From NCBI RefSeq assembly GCF_051251695.1, contig NZ_JBPOEU010000005.1:106764-170763 (forward strand): a DNA stretch of 64,000 nucleotides, read 5' to 3'. The position numbers were made by a program, and so were the translations under genes. The DNA comes from Maritalea sp051251695. GTDB taxonomy: Bacteria; Pseudomonadota; Alphaproteobacteria; Rhizobiales; Devosiaceae. The stretch's first letter is position 1; every line of letters starts with the position of its first letter. The notes under the pieces were generated by a model. It did not search any database and was not told where the DNA came from. It saw only the letters and a list, made by a program, of their open reading frames with translations. Of the stretch, positions 17,363 to 26,271 are shown in pieces.

Positions 17363-18100
17363 ATGATTTCTCTTAGTATACCTGTTATTTTTGGTGCTGG
17401 CGTTCTCAGCTTTTTGTCGCCTTGTGTGTTGCCGCTGGTGCCCCCTTATCTCAGCTATATGGGCGGCACGACATTTGAGGAATTACGCAAAGAAGGAAGC
17501 ACCGGCAGCGCTGTTTGGTGGCGCACGGTTTTGACGTCTCTTTTCTTCATTCTTGGCTTTTCAACCATATTTGTCGGGTTGGGCGCGACGGCGACGCTGT
17601 TTGGCGAGCTTTTGCGTTCGTCATTAACGTGGCTCACCTCGCTCGCTGGCATCGCGATTATCGTGATGGGGTTGCATTTTCTTGGGCTCTTTAGGCTCCC
17701 ATTTCTTTATCGCCAAGCCCGGTTTGAAGGCCCATCAAAGGCATCTGGACCGCTTGGTGGCTATCTGCTTGGCCTGGCATTCGCGCTGGGGTGGACCCCA
17801 TGTATTGGCCCAATTCTGGCAGCGATTTTGCCGGTTGCTGCAAATTCAGAAACCGCATGGCAAGGGGCTGGCCTATTGGCTGTCTATTCGCTTGGGTTGG
17901 GTGTGCCATTCTTTTTGGCTGCTTTAGCCGTGCGACCGTTCATGAATTTCTTCGCAAAGTTCAAGAAAAACCTTGGTTTAGTCGAAAAAATTATGGGTGG
18001 ATTTTTGGTGGTCACCGGCATTCTGTTTTTAACTGGCGATTTTACCCGCATCAGTTTTTGGCTGCTGGAGACGTTCCCGATACTGCAGAATTTTGGTTAG
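17363..18100 (+). CDS. ccdA: Cytochrome c biogenesis protein CcdA (DsbD membrane domain)
   Basis: 245-residue six-helix membrane protein that carries reducing power from cytosolic thioredoxin across the membrane for cytochrome c maturation. The two redox cysteines sit in LSPCVLPLVPPYLSYMGG (helix 1) and GWTPCIGPILAAIL (helix 4). GGAG lies before the ATG. Its partner periplasmic thioredoxin is not in the neighbourhood. About 215 bp upstream separate it from rpe. Confidence 0.94.
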   Translation: MISLSIPVIFGAGVLSFLSPCVLPLVPPYLSYMGGTTFEELRKEGSTGSAVWWRTVLTSLFFILGFSTIFVGLGATATLFGELLRSSLTWLTSLAGIAIIVMGLHFLGLFRLPFLYRQARFEGPSKASGPLGGYLLGLAFALGWTPCIGPILAAILPVAANSETAWQGAGLLAVYSLGLGVPFFLAALAVRPFMNFFAKFKKNLGLVEKIMGGFLVVTGILFLTGDFTRISFWLLETFPILQNFG

Positions 18101-18213
18101 TATTAACCCTATATCGTATTGGTCGAACCATTCATCACGAAGTTTGCTAGAGTTTGTGTTGTTTTTAATGTTTATTTTGCAAGGTTGCCCCAGATTATTC
18201 GTGGAGCAGAAAT

Positions 18214-19419
18214 TTGATTTTGGCCGAGACCCGCAACCAGTTGAATTCTGATGTGATGCCAGAGGGGCAACTTTCAGTGTGGAAACCGATGTTTACTGTC
18301 ACTTCAGACATAAATGACGTCGAGCCGCAATGGCGTGCGTTGGAGCGGTTTGGTTTGCAATCGCCTGGTCAGAGCTTTGATTTTGTCCGTTCATGGATTG
18401 AGCAACACGAAATCCCCAAACAAAAACAGTTTTTCGTTACAGCCTATTTTGACAAACAACCATTTGTCGTGCTGCCTCTTTTGGTTACACGTCGTCTTGG
18501 TGCTACGGTATTGACATGGTTTGTTGGCTCGCATGTGGCGTGTAACGCACCATTGATCAACCAACCGATAATGGCGAAATTGAGCGACGAAAAACGCCAG
18601 CGCTTTTGGCGAGAATTGTTGCAAGCATTGCCACCTTCTGATGCGGTTTACCTACCCGGCATTCCGACCGGTGAAAAAGTGGAATTTGAAGCGTTTGAAG
18701 GGCAGGGCAATAAGCCTGTTTGTGATTACGTTTACCGGTCGAAATTTGAAGGTTGGGAAGAAGCGGATAAATCACAACGGGATCGTAAGCGCCGTCGACG
18801 GGACAAACAACACCGCCAAAAGTTAGACGCTTTGGGCGAAGTTAAGCTGGTTAAGTTGGAAAAACCTGCTGAGGTGAAACTTGCTCTGACGCAGATGTTT
18901 GAGCAAAAGCGCAAGCGTTTTGAACAGTTGGATATTGAAAATCCATTTGCCGACGAAACAGTTCGCAAGTCCTATTTTGACGTATTTAAGAAGGCGCGGT
19001 CGGTAACTCCAATTTTTTATGCGCTTTACCTTGATGATGAGCTTATCGCATCTCGATATTGCATTGCGCATGGCAAAGATTTGTTCATGTTGATTTCATC
19101 CATGAGTACCGACGAGGAAGTCATGGTGGGATCTCCCGGTAATCAATGTCTGCTTGAAATTTTGAAAAGCGAGCTGGATCAAGAAAACGGCTACACAATG
19201 GTGGATATCGGTGTTGGAGAGTCTGACGAGAAGCGACGCTGGTGCAACGAATTACAGCCTGTGTGCAATCGTTTTATTCCACGCACTGTCGTCGGATGGG
19301 GCTTTATGGCTTTGCAGACCGTCTTGCAAAAAACCAAATATGCGGTGAAAACCAACAAGACGCTATTTAACTTTTACAAATCCGTTCGCGGCATTTTACC
19401 CCCGATCTTGCGGACCTAA
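18214..19419 (+). CDS. GNAT/BioF2-like acyltransferase (CelD type)
   Basis: 401-residue protein of the GNAT_6 or CelD-like group: an N-terminal domain with QSFDFVRSWIEQH, a central basic stretch (KSQRDRKRRRRDKQHRQK), then an acetyltransferase-like C-terminal half with FYALYLDDELIASRYCIAHG. These proteins are linked to polysaccharide or cell-surface modification, but the acceptor here is unknown. The start is TTG at 18214 behind GTGGAG. It follows ccdA by about 110 bp. Confidence 0.75.
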   Translation: MILAETRNQLNSDVMPEGQLSVWKPMFTVTSDINDVEPQWRALERFGLQSPGQSFDFVRSWIEQHEIPKQKQFFVTAYFDKQPFVVLPLLVTRRLGATVLTWFVGSHVACNAPLINQPIMAKLSDEKRQRFWRELLQALPPSDAVYLPGIPTGEKVEFEAFEGQGNKPVCDYVYRSKFEGWEEADKSQRDRKRRRRDKQHRQKLDALGEVKLVKLEKPAEVKLALTQMFEQKRKRFEQLDIENPFADETVRKSYFDVFKKARSVTPIFYALYLDDELIASRYCIAHGKDLFMLISSMSTDEEVMVGSPGNQCLLEILKSELDQENGYTMVDIGVGESDEKRRWCNELQPVCNRFIPRTVVGWGFMALQTVLQKTKYAVKTNKTLFNFYKSVRGILPPILRT

Positions 19420-19423
19420 TTGA

Positions 19424-20155
19424 TCAAAAAAGCTTAAGGCCTCGCATTGAGGCATGACCGTCTTTAGCGATGATAATGTGGTCATGCACTGTGATGCCCA
19501 ACGGCTTTGCGATTTCATCAATGGCGCGGGTCATTTGAATGTCGGCGCCTGATGGGGTCGGATCTCCAGATGGATGATTGTGTAACAATATCAGCGCAGT
19601 AGCGGAATGTTCTAAAGACCTTTTGATCACTTCACGCGGATATACTGGCGTGTGATCGACAGTGCCAACCTGCTGAACTTCGTCTGCGATTAGCTTGTTT
19701 TTCTTGTCGAGAAACAAAATCCGAAACTGTTCTTTGTCTTCATATGCCATTTGGGTGTGGCAATATTCCAGCAGTTCAGTCCACGATCCCAATGTTGGTC
19801 GTTCGGGCAGTTTTGATTTCGAGAAACGTTGCGCTGCGGCTTGGATCACTTTGAGGTCGACCACTGCGTTTGGCCCCAACCCATCGACTTCTTGCAACAT
19901 TTGTGGCGAAGCTGACAGCACACCGGCAAAACTTCCAAACCGATCAATCAATGCTTTGGCGATTGGTTTCGTGTCGCGGCGCGGCAAAATACGGAACAAC
20001 AAAAGCTCTAGTAGCTCGTAGTCTTGTAAGTCCTGTGCGCCTGAAGACTGAAACCGCGCCCGCAACCTGTCGCGATGGCCGTGATAATGCGGCTGCGGGC
20101 TTTCTGAAAACCCTTCAGTATTCTTCAAGCCCGATGGCTTTTGCCCATCATTCAT
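19424..20155 (-). CDS. radC: RadC/JAB-domain protein
   Basis: 243-residue protein: an N-terminal helix-hairpin-helix-like part (DYELLELLLF, then VDGLGPNAVVDLK), followed by the JAB metalloprotease-like fold with HNHPSGDPTPS and the upstream Glu. This is the JAMM zinc motif. The old DNA-repair role of RadC is doubtful, and the biochemical activity is not settled. It overlaps map by 4 bp. Confidence 0.9.
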   Translation of the reverse strand: MNDGQKPSGLKNTEGFSESPQPHYHGHRDRLRARFQSSGAQDLQDYELLELLLFRILPRRDTKPIAKALIDRFGSFAGVLSASPQMLQEVDGLGPNAVVDLKVIQAAAQRFSKSKLPERPTLGSWTELLEYCHTQMAYEDKEQFRILFLDKKNKLIADEVQQVGTVDHTPVYPREVIKRSLEHSATALILLHNHPSGDPTPSGADIQMTRAIDEIAKPLGITVHDHIIIAKDGHASMRGLKLF

Positions 20156-20985
20156 TTGGTGCGGGCTTCCATTGGATTGAAAAGGCCATTTGGGCTTTGG
20201 GTGAAGATCTCACACCCATTTTCTGTAATGCCAATTGAATGCTCACATTGTGCTGAAAGTGTGCGGTCTCGCGTCACGGCGGTCCAGCCATCAGCTAGCA
20301 CTTTAACGTGTTGACGTCCCAAATTGATCATCGGCTCAATGGTGAAAATCATGCCAGGTTTCAGTTCTGCGCCGCTGCCCGGGGTGCCGAAATGCAAAAT
20401 GTTGGGCTCGTCATGGAACAGTCGGCCCAAACCATGTCCCACAAAATCGCGCACCACAGAAGTGCGTTCGCCCTCAGCATATTCCTGAATGGCCGCGCCG
20501 ATATCGCCTGTCGTGTTGCCGGGTTTCGCCACAGCAAGTGCGCGGGCCAAACTTTCATAGGTCACTTCGATTAAGCGCTCCGCTTTGCGCGAAATATCGC
20601 CAATCGGGTACATACGGCTGGTGTCACCGTGCCAACCATCAACAATCAAGGTTATGTCGATATTGACGATGTCGCCGCCTTTAAGCTGCTTGCCGTTTGG
20701 AATGCCGTGGCACACCACATGGTTGATGCTGGTGCAAATTGAATGGCGATAGCCGCGATAATTCAACGTCGCTGGCACTGCGCCATTGTCTTTTGCAAAC
20801 TCGTAGGCGATGCGATCTAGTTCTGCCGTTGTAACGCCGGGTTGGGCGTGTTCGTACATCAGATCAAGTGCCTGGGCTGCTAGGGCACCGGCTTTGCGCA
20901 TACCTTCAAAACCTTCCTCAGTATGGAGGGGGATAATGCCCGGGGTGCGCTTTTGATTTGGTTTTGCTGTAGAATAGGTGACCAT
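20152..20985 (-). CDS. map: Methionine aminopeptidase, type I
   Basis: 277-residue enzyme that removes the initiator Met from nascent proteins. The pita-bread metal ligands can be seen: two Asp in GDIVNIDITLIVDGWHGDTS, His in VRDFVGHGLGRLFHDEP, Glu in MIFTIEPMIN and the late Glu in QCEHSIGIT. A short N-terminal extension precedes IPLHTEEGFEGMRKAG. Its stop overlaps the radC start. Confidence 0.97.
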   Translation of the reverse strand: MVTYSTAKPNQKRTPGIIPLHTEEGFEGMRKAGALAAQALDLMYEHAQPGVTTAELDRIAYEFAKDNGAVPATLNYRGYRHSICTSINHVVCHGIPNGKQLKGGDIVNIDITLIVDGWHGDTSRMYPIGDISRKAERLIEVTYESLARALAVAKPGNTTGDIGAAIQEYAEGERTSVVRDFVGHGLGRLFHDEPNILHFGTPGSGAELKPGMIFTIEPMINLGRQHVKVLADGWTAVTRDRTLSAQCEHSIGITENGCEIFTQSPNGLFNPMEARTK

Positions 20986-21013
20986 AGTTCTCTCAACTTA
21001 ATTTGGGCGCAAA

Positions 21014-21724
21014 TTAGCTTGTAGGCAACAAAATTGGAAGCCTTGATGAGATGCAAATTTCTTCAACATTTATGTCGCAATCATAACACAAAAATTCAAC
21101 CCCTGCGTTTTGAGCTGCTAATGCTGCCGCAGCATATTTGGGTGCCAAATCGGGCGCGAAAGAAAACCGGTCACAATCTGTGCGTTGCACGAGATATAGA
21201 TTGATCGCGCGATGACCTTGCTCCACCATATTTGACAATTCTTTCAAGTGCTTAACGCCGCGATCTGTTTCGCAGTCTGGAAATTGTGCCAACGCGTTTC
21301 CTAGCGACAAGTGGACATTTTTGACTTCCAAATATGTTTTATGTGTCGATTGCTCATCCAGCAAAAAATCCACCCGCGAGTTCTCTCCATATTTAACTTC
21401 GGCTTTAAAAGACGCATATTCACCCAATTCTGGGATCAGTTTGCTCTTGAGGGCTTCACCAATAATTTTGTTTGGGTAAGACGTATTGATGCCGACCAAG
21501 CCGGTTGGCAGTTCCACCAGTTCCAAAGAATATTGCAGTTTTCGTTTCGGGTTGTCAGATTTTGAAATGTAAACGGGTAAACCGGGCATATTCAATCCCA
21601 GCATCGCACCTGGGTTTGCGCAGTGGGCAGTGATCTCTTCACCAGTTTCAAGCGTAATGTCCGCAAGGAAACGCTTATAGCGCTTGATCAATGTGCCACG
21701 CAGCAGCGGAGTAGGTAAGCGCAA
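21014..21724 (-). CDS. sfsA: SfsA family protein
   Basis: 236-residue SfsA protein, an OB-fold plus nuclease-like domain whose function is still uncertain. It was first noted for stimulating maltose use in E. coli. Motifs: RGTLIKRYKRFLADI, then AHCANPGAMLG, and the PD-(D/E)xK-like VDFLLD...TYLEVKNVHLS. The TTG at 21724 has GGAGG six bases upstream and gives the normal family start; a GTG at 21748 has no such site. Located just upstream of map on the same strand. Confidence 0.9.
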   Translation of the reverse strand: MRLPTPLLRGTLIKRYKRFLADITLETGEEITAHCANPGAMLGLNMPGLPVYISKSDNPKRKLQYSLELVELPTGLVGINTSYPNKIIGEALKSKLIPELGEYASFKAEVKYGENSRVDFLLDEQSTHKTYLEVKNVHLSLGNALAQFPDCETDRGVKHLKELSNMVEQGHRAINLYLVQRTDCDRFSFAPDLAPKYAAAALAAQNAGVEFLCYDCDINVEEICISSRLPILLPTS

Positions 21725-21814
21725 GTCAGGCCTCCAGACATTAGCCACAATTTAGATTAGGCTTGCAATTGTTGATTGGCTCGGCCATTCAGTCAAGCAA
21801 GGAATGGGATAAAC

Positions 21815-22573
21815 ATGAGCACAAATCAATCTGAAAAACGTGTAACAGCGGGAATGCTTGTTGTTGGCGACGAAATATTGTCCGGGCGTACGAAGGACCA
21901 AAATATTGGCACCGTGGCCGATTTTTGCGCCGAGATGAATATTGAATTGTGTGAAGCGCGAATCGTGGCGGATGAAATTGAAGAAATTGCCGACGCGATA
22001 AATGCGATGCGGGTGAAATATACGTACATATTCACCACTGGCGGCATTGGCCCCACCCATGACGACATTACCGCTGACGCTGTGGCGCATGCGTTTGGTG
22101 TCGAATTGAATGTTGATGACCACGCAATCAAGATGATGCAGGACCGATTTGCCGACTATCCTATGAACGAAGGACGTTTGCGCATGGCGCGCATACCTGA
22201 GGGCGGTGAGTTGATTGCAAATACGGTTTCAGGTGCGCCGGGCATCCACATGGAAAATGTGTTTGTGATGGCTGGTGTTCCAAAGATTATGCAAGGCATG
22301 TTGAACGCGATTGCGCCTAAACTTGAAACGGGAATTGAGGTCTTTAGCGCCTCCTGCGATTCTCAAGTTGGGGAAAGTTCGCTTTCAGAGCCACTTGCGG
22401 CATTGCAAAATGCTTACCCAACGGTCAAAATCGGCTCTTACCCTCAAATGGGGTTAGATAAATACATGACGCAAATTGTGTTGCGGTCTTCAGATGAAGC
22501 GCTTTTAGCTGAAGCGACACAAAAGGTGCGGGACATAATAGACGCGGCAACGCTGCAAAAACTAAAGATCTAA
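21815..22573 (+). CDS. CinA N-terminal-like, molybdopterin-binding fold protein
   Basis: 252-residue protein with the MoaB/Mog-like domain of the competence/damage-inducible A family, but without the C-terminal deamidase domain. Seen are AGMLVVGDEILSGRTKDQN, the TTGGIGPTHDDITADAVA motif and the later SGAPGIHMENVFVMAGVP. Homologues hydrolyse ADP-ribose or act on pyridine nucleotides; the function here is unproven. The ATG at 21815 gives the family start. It is followed 11 bp later by gpt. Confidence 0.87.
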   Translation: MSTNQSEKRVTAGMLVVGDEILSGRTKDQNIGTVADFCAEMNIELCEARIVADEIEEIADAINAMRVKYTYIFTTGGIGPTHDDITADAVAHAFGVELNVDDHAIKMMQDRFADYPMNEGRLRMARIPEGGELIANTVSGAPGIHMENVFVMAGVPKIMQGMLNAIAPKLETGIEVFSASCDSQVGESSLSEPLAALQNAYPTVKIGSYPQMGLDKYMTQIVLRSSDEALLAEATQKVRDIIDAATLQKLKI

Positions 22574-22584
22574 AGGGCTAAACC

Positions 22585-23088
22585 ATGAGCGCACCGCAAA
22601 ACAAATCCTTCCCCGTATCATGGGATCAATTCCATCGCGATTCGCGTGCGCTTGCTTGGCGTTTGAACGCTGAGGGGCCATTCGATGCCATCGTTTGCAT
22701 CACCCGTGGCGGTTTGGTGCCAGCAGCGATTATTGCCCGCGAATTGGGCATTCGCGTTATCGAAAGCGTTTCCATTGCGTCTTACGACAATAAAGATCAG
22801 GGCGATCTTGTTGTTCTTAAGCGCATTGCCGACAACATCATTGCGCTGGATACCGGCGCAGACACCAAAGTTTTGATTGTCGACGATTTGGTTGACACGG
22901 GTAAAACCGGAAGGGCTGTTCGCGCAATGTTGCCCAATGCCCATTTCGCAACAGTTTATGCCAAGCCTTTGGCGCGTGATTTGGTGGATAGCTTTGTCAC
23001 CGAAGTGTCCCAAGACACCTGGATCTATTTCCCATGGGACATGGATGTGTCTTACGCTCCGCCTATCAAGGACGGCGCTGACGACTAG
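22585..23088 (+). CDS. gpt: Xanthine/guanine phosphoribosyltransferase
   Basis: 167-residue purine-salvage enzyme that joins xanthine or guanine to PRPP. The PRPP loop is VLIVDDLVDTGKTGRA, and RGGLVPAAIIARELG near residue 45 binds the phosphates. It closely follows the CinA-like gene. The YFPWDMDVSYAPP end is typical of the bacterial XGPRT group rather than Hpt. Confidence 0.93.
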   Translation: MSAPQNKSFPVSWDQFHRDSRALAWRLNAEGPFDAIVCITRGGLVPAAIIARELGIRVIESVSIASYDNKDQGDLVVLKRIADNIIALDTGADTKVLIVDDLVDTGKTGRAVRAMLPNAHFATVYAKPLARDLVDSFVTEVSQDTWIYFPWDMDVSYAPPIKDGADD

Positions 23089-23147
23089 GTATTGCGCTTA
23101 TTGCGTGGGTTATGCGGCGAAATTTTGGTACGTTTCGCCCATAAACC

Positions 23148-23381
23148 CTACTCTAAATCCGGCACTTCACCTGACTTGAACAGTTCCACAGATTCACCAT
23201 AGTCACCCATCATCGGGTCAGCCGATCTGGACCACGCGATAACACCATCATGGTCGTCTGCGATTTTCTTGGCTTTGGAGATTGCACTTCCTTCACTCGG
23301 CATTTGCATAGGATCAAACGCAGCAACAAGTTCGCCTTCTTCATTTTTATCAAAAGCGGCTAGTACGACTAAATTTGGCAT
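23148..23381 (-). CDS. Conserved hypothetical protein (77 aa)
   Basis: Small soluble protein starting MPNLVVLAAFDKNEEGEL and ending in acidic residues. Similar short proteins of unknown function are common in Rhizobiales. No cysteines, membrane segments or known motifs are seen. It is convergent with gpt and lies next to tRNA-Leu. It is probably a real gene because length and composition fit; the function is unknown. Confidence 0.7.
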   Translation of the reverse strand: MPNLVVLAAFDKNEEGELVAAFDPMQMPSEGSAISKAKKIADDHDGVIAWSRSADPMMGDYGESVELFKSGEVPDLE

Positions 23382-23446
23382 AAGTCCTCACAGGTTGTCA
23401 GCAACTAGACGTGCAAAATGGTGGTTTGTCAAAGTATCTAGTGGTT

Positions 23447-23533
23447 TGGTGCGGACGACGGGACTTGAACCCGTAAGCCGATTAAGGCGAGGGATTTTAA
23501 GTCCCTTGTGTATACCAATTTCACCACGTCCGC
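23447..23533 (-). tRNA. tRNA-Leu (anticodon UAA)
   Basis: The minus strand starts GCGGACGTGGTGAAATTGGT and ends CGTCCGCACCA, with a 7-bp acceptor stem. The anticodon arm GGGACTTAAAATCCC places TAA in the loop. A long variable arm (class II) and GGTTCAAGTCC in the T arm are present, and CCA is encoded. Reads UUA and possibly UUG. Confidence 0.96.
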
Positions 23534-23724
23534 ATTTTGCATGATGCATGCAATAGGCGACGGTTTGTCATAAATTCATCACCATTTCAATGGCTAAGTT
23601 TGTTGAAACGGGTTGAAGTGCGTCGCGCAAATGTGGCCGCACCAACCTGTTATGATTTGATATTTGCAATGATGGGCAAAAAGCCTTATCTCGTAACTTT
23701 ATTTTTGAACTTGGAGTGGCTTTG

Positions 23725-25161
23725 ATGTCCGGTGAAGTAGGGCGCATTGTTCCGGTAATTATGGCAGGTGGTAAAGGGACACGGCTATGGCCGATTTCCC
23801 GTTCATCACGGCCAAAACAGTTTTTAAACCTTGCGGGCAGCGATAGCCTTTTTCAGCAAACGCTAAAACGTGTCAGCGACAGCGATAAATTTGCCGCGCC
23901 TGTGATCATCACCAATGCGGAATATCGTTTTCTAGTGGCCGAGCAGGCGCAGGAAATGGGCATGGAACTTGGCGCGATTTTGCTTGAACCGATTGCGCGC
24001 AACACTTCTGCGGCTATTCTAGCGGCGACCAAATATCTTGATCACATTGAGAGCGAAGACAAATTAATCTACGCACTTGCCTCCGATCATCGCATTATTG
24101 ACGGCGAAAATTATCATGCTGCCGTTGAAGAAGCCGCTAAAGTGGCTGCGGCTGGTTATTTGGTGACCTTTGGGATCAAACCAACTGAACCGGCAACCGG
24201 TTATGGCTATATCGAACAAGGCGAAGCGTTGAGCGAAGGTGGTCACAAGGTCGCTAAGTTTGTGGAAAAACCTGATCTGGCAACTGCCGAACAGCTTGTG
24301 GCTGGTGGTCAGCATTTTTGGAATTCGGGCAGCTTTTTGTTTGACCGCGATGTGATGATTGCTGAATTTGAGGCCTTGGCCCCTGAAGTTGCGGCGGCAG
24401 TTGGCCCTGCGGTTGAGAATGCGGACAAGGATTTGGATTTTGTGCGTCTTAACGAAGCACATTTTGCCAAAGCCCCCGATATTTCAATCGACTATGCCAT
24501 TTTTGAGAAAACAAAAAAGGCCGCTGTTGTACCAGCAGCGATCGAATGGTCTGACCTTGGCAGCTGGGACGCTGTGTGGAAAGCCAGCGATCAAGACAGC
24601 GAAGGCAATGTTGCTGTTGGCGACGTGATGCTGTCGAAAACCAAAAACTCGCTTGTTTATTCTGAGGTTGGCCAAGTCACCGTCAATGGACTTGATGATG
24701 TTGCGGTTATCGTTAGTGAAGACGCTGTTTTTGTTGGCGCTTTAAGTGACGCGCAAGAAGTTGGCAAGCTTGTTAAGGTGTTGCGCAGCGATGCACGCAC
24801 CGCGCCGTTGACCGAAACGCACCGGACTTGCTACCGCCCTTGGGGAGGTTATTCTTCTTTAGTGGTTGGCAATCGTTTTCAGGTGAAACGCTTGTTTGTG
24901 AAGCCAGGTAAAAAGCTTTCATTGCAGAAGCATCATCACCGGTCCGAACATTGGGTTGTGGTAAGTGGTACTGCTGAAGTCACAATTGATGACAGCGTGC
25001 AAACTCTAAGCGAGAACCAATCAGTCTATATTCCGCTGGGCGCTGTGCATCGTTTGGAGAATAAGGGTAAAATTTTGCTTGAATTGGTTGAAGTTCAAAC
25101 AGGTTCCTACTTGGGTGAAGATGATATTGTTCGCTTAGAAGACGAGTTTGGCCGCGCTTAG
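23725..25161 (+). CDS. manC: Mannose-1-phosphate guanylyltransferase / mannose-6-phosphate isomerase
   Basis: 478-residue bifunctional enzyme feeding GDP-mannose into surface polysaccharides. The N-terminal nucleotidyltransferase shows IMAGGKGTRLWPISRSSRPKQ. The C-terminal cupin-type isomerase holds RPWGGYSSL, KPGKKLSLQKHHHRSEHW and the IPLGAVHRLEN metal/substrate region. The ATG at 23725 follows GGAG with 8-nt spacing. Other sugar-nucleotide genes are not nearby; a terminator follows. Confidence 0.95.
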   Translation: MSGEVGRIVPVIMAGGKGTRLWPISRSSRPKQFLNLAGSDSLFQQTLKRVSDSDKFAAPVIITNAEYRFLVAEQAQEMGMELGAILLEPIARNTSAAILAATKYLDHIESEDKLIYALASDHRIIDGENYHAAVEEAAKVAAAGYLVTFGIKPTEPATGYGYIEQGEALSEGGHKVAKFVEKPDLATAEQLVAGGQHFWNSGSFLFDRDVMIAEFEALAPEVAAAVGPAVENADKDLDFVRLNEAHFAKAPDISIDYAIFEKTKKAAVVPAAIEWSDLGSWDAVWKASDQDSEGNVAVGDVMLSKTKNSLVYSEVGQVTVNGLDDVAVIVSEDAVFVGALSDAQEVGKLVKVLRSDARTAPLTETHRTCYRPWGGYSSLVVGNRFQVKRLFVKPGKKLSLQKHHHRSEHWVVVSGTAEVTIDDSVQTLSENQSVYIPLGAVHRLENKGKILLELVEVQTGSYLGEDDIVRLEDEFGRA

Positions 25162-25198
25162 GCTTCTTCTCCAAAATTGTTTTTATGAAATTGATTTG

Positions 25199-25230
25199 GC
25201 CCGGCTGCTTTATACGCAGTCGGGCTTTTT
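25199..25230 (+). terminator. Terminator after manC
   Basis: GCCCGGCTGC (25199-25208) pairs with GCAGTCGGGC (25216-25225) with one non-standard pair, followed by TTTTT. Confidence 0.85.
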
Positions 25231-25336
25231 AATTTAGTGGCCGGATAATGTATCCAAATCTGGCCTATTGCCCAAATGTGGCTTGCATTTAGGGACCGCT
25301 TGGTTTCGACTTAGACCAAGTTATGAGGAGCAGATC

Positions 25337-26263
25337 ATGCACATCCCGTTCATTTCTATTGAAGATGTTGACGCCAAACTGAGTTGGAGCGACGTGGCGG
25401 ACGCTATCTATGCTGGCCATCAAAATGCCAAGGCACGGTTAGGCGATCTTGCGCTGGAGCGCGGCGAACAATCCATGCTCAATCGTGCTGCATGGATCGA
25501 CGGGCTCGGGCTGGCGCTCAAGTCAGTGACAATTTATCCTTCAAACGCGCAAAGAACGCCGCCAATGCCGACAATTGAGGCGGTTGTGGTGTTGTTTGAT
25601 GATGAAACCGGTGCGATCAAAGCTTTGATTGACGGGCAGTTGGTGACGAAATGGAAAACGGCTGGCGACAGTGTTTTGGGTGCGCGATTGTTGGCGCGCA
25701 AGAATGCTAAATGCCTTTTGGTGGTCGGTTCCGGTATCGTTGCAGCTTCATTGGTCGATGCCTATCGCGAAGTTTTTCCAGAACTTGAAACCATCAAAAT
25801 CTGGAGCCGAAATTTAGAGAATGCGAAAGCGTTGGCAGACCACAAGAATTGCGAAGTTGCTACAGATTTAGCCGTCGCTTTGGGGGAGGCTGACATTGTC
25901 ACGTCTGCCACAATGGCACGCAGCCCTGTCATTTTGGGTGAATGGGTGCAAGCCGGAACCCATGTGGATTTAATCGGCGCGTTTCGCTTGGATATGCGCG
26001 AGGCGGACGATGAATTGTTGCGCAAGGGCCGCTTATTCGTCGATTCGCGCGAAACCACCATCCACGATATTGGCGAGTTGGCCATTCCGCTTGCCGATGG
26101 CGTAATCAGCGAAAGTGATGTGCTGGCGGACTATTATGATTTTGCGCAGAGCAAAGATGTTGGGCGCAAAACTGATGATGAGATTACAGTTTTCAAAAAT
26201 GGTGGTGGCGCACATCTTGATTTGATGGTCGCCAATCTCATTTATGAAAAATGGTCAGCTTAA
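25337..26263 (+). CDS. Ornithine cyclodeaminase / mu-crystallin family protein
   Basis: 308-residue Rossmann-type enzyme of the OCD/mu-crystallin group, whose members act as ornithine cyclodeaminase, ketimine reductase or amino acid dehydrogenase. Seen are GLALKSVTIYPSNAQR, the substrate loop DGQLVTKWKTAGDSVLGARL, and the nucleotide-binding LLVVGSGIVAASLVDAY. The ATG at 25337 follows GAGGAG. The exact reaction is not clear from sequence. Convergent with the Tet-type pump. Confidence 0.85.
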   Translation: MHIPFISIEDVDAKLSWSDVADAIYAGHQNAKARLGDLALERGEQSMLNRAAWIDGLGLALKSVTIYPSNAQRTPPMPTIEAVVVLFDDETGAIKALIDGQLVTKWKTAGDSVLGARLLARKNAKCLLVVGSGIVAASLVDAYREVFPELETIKIWSRNLENAKALADHKNCEVATDLAVALGEADIVTSATMARSPVILGEWVQAGTHVDLIGAFRLDMREADDELLRKGRLFVDSRETTIHDIGELAIPLADGVISESDVLADYYDFAQSKDVGRKTDDEITVFKNGGGAHLDLMVANLIYEKWSA

Positions 26264-26271
26264 ACAGCGCA

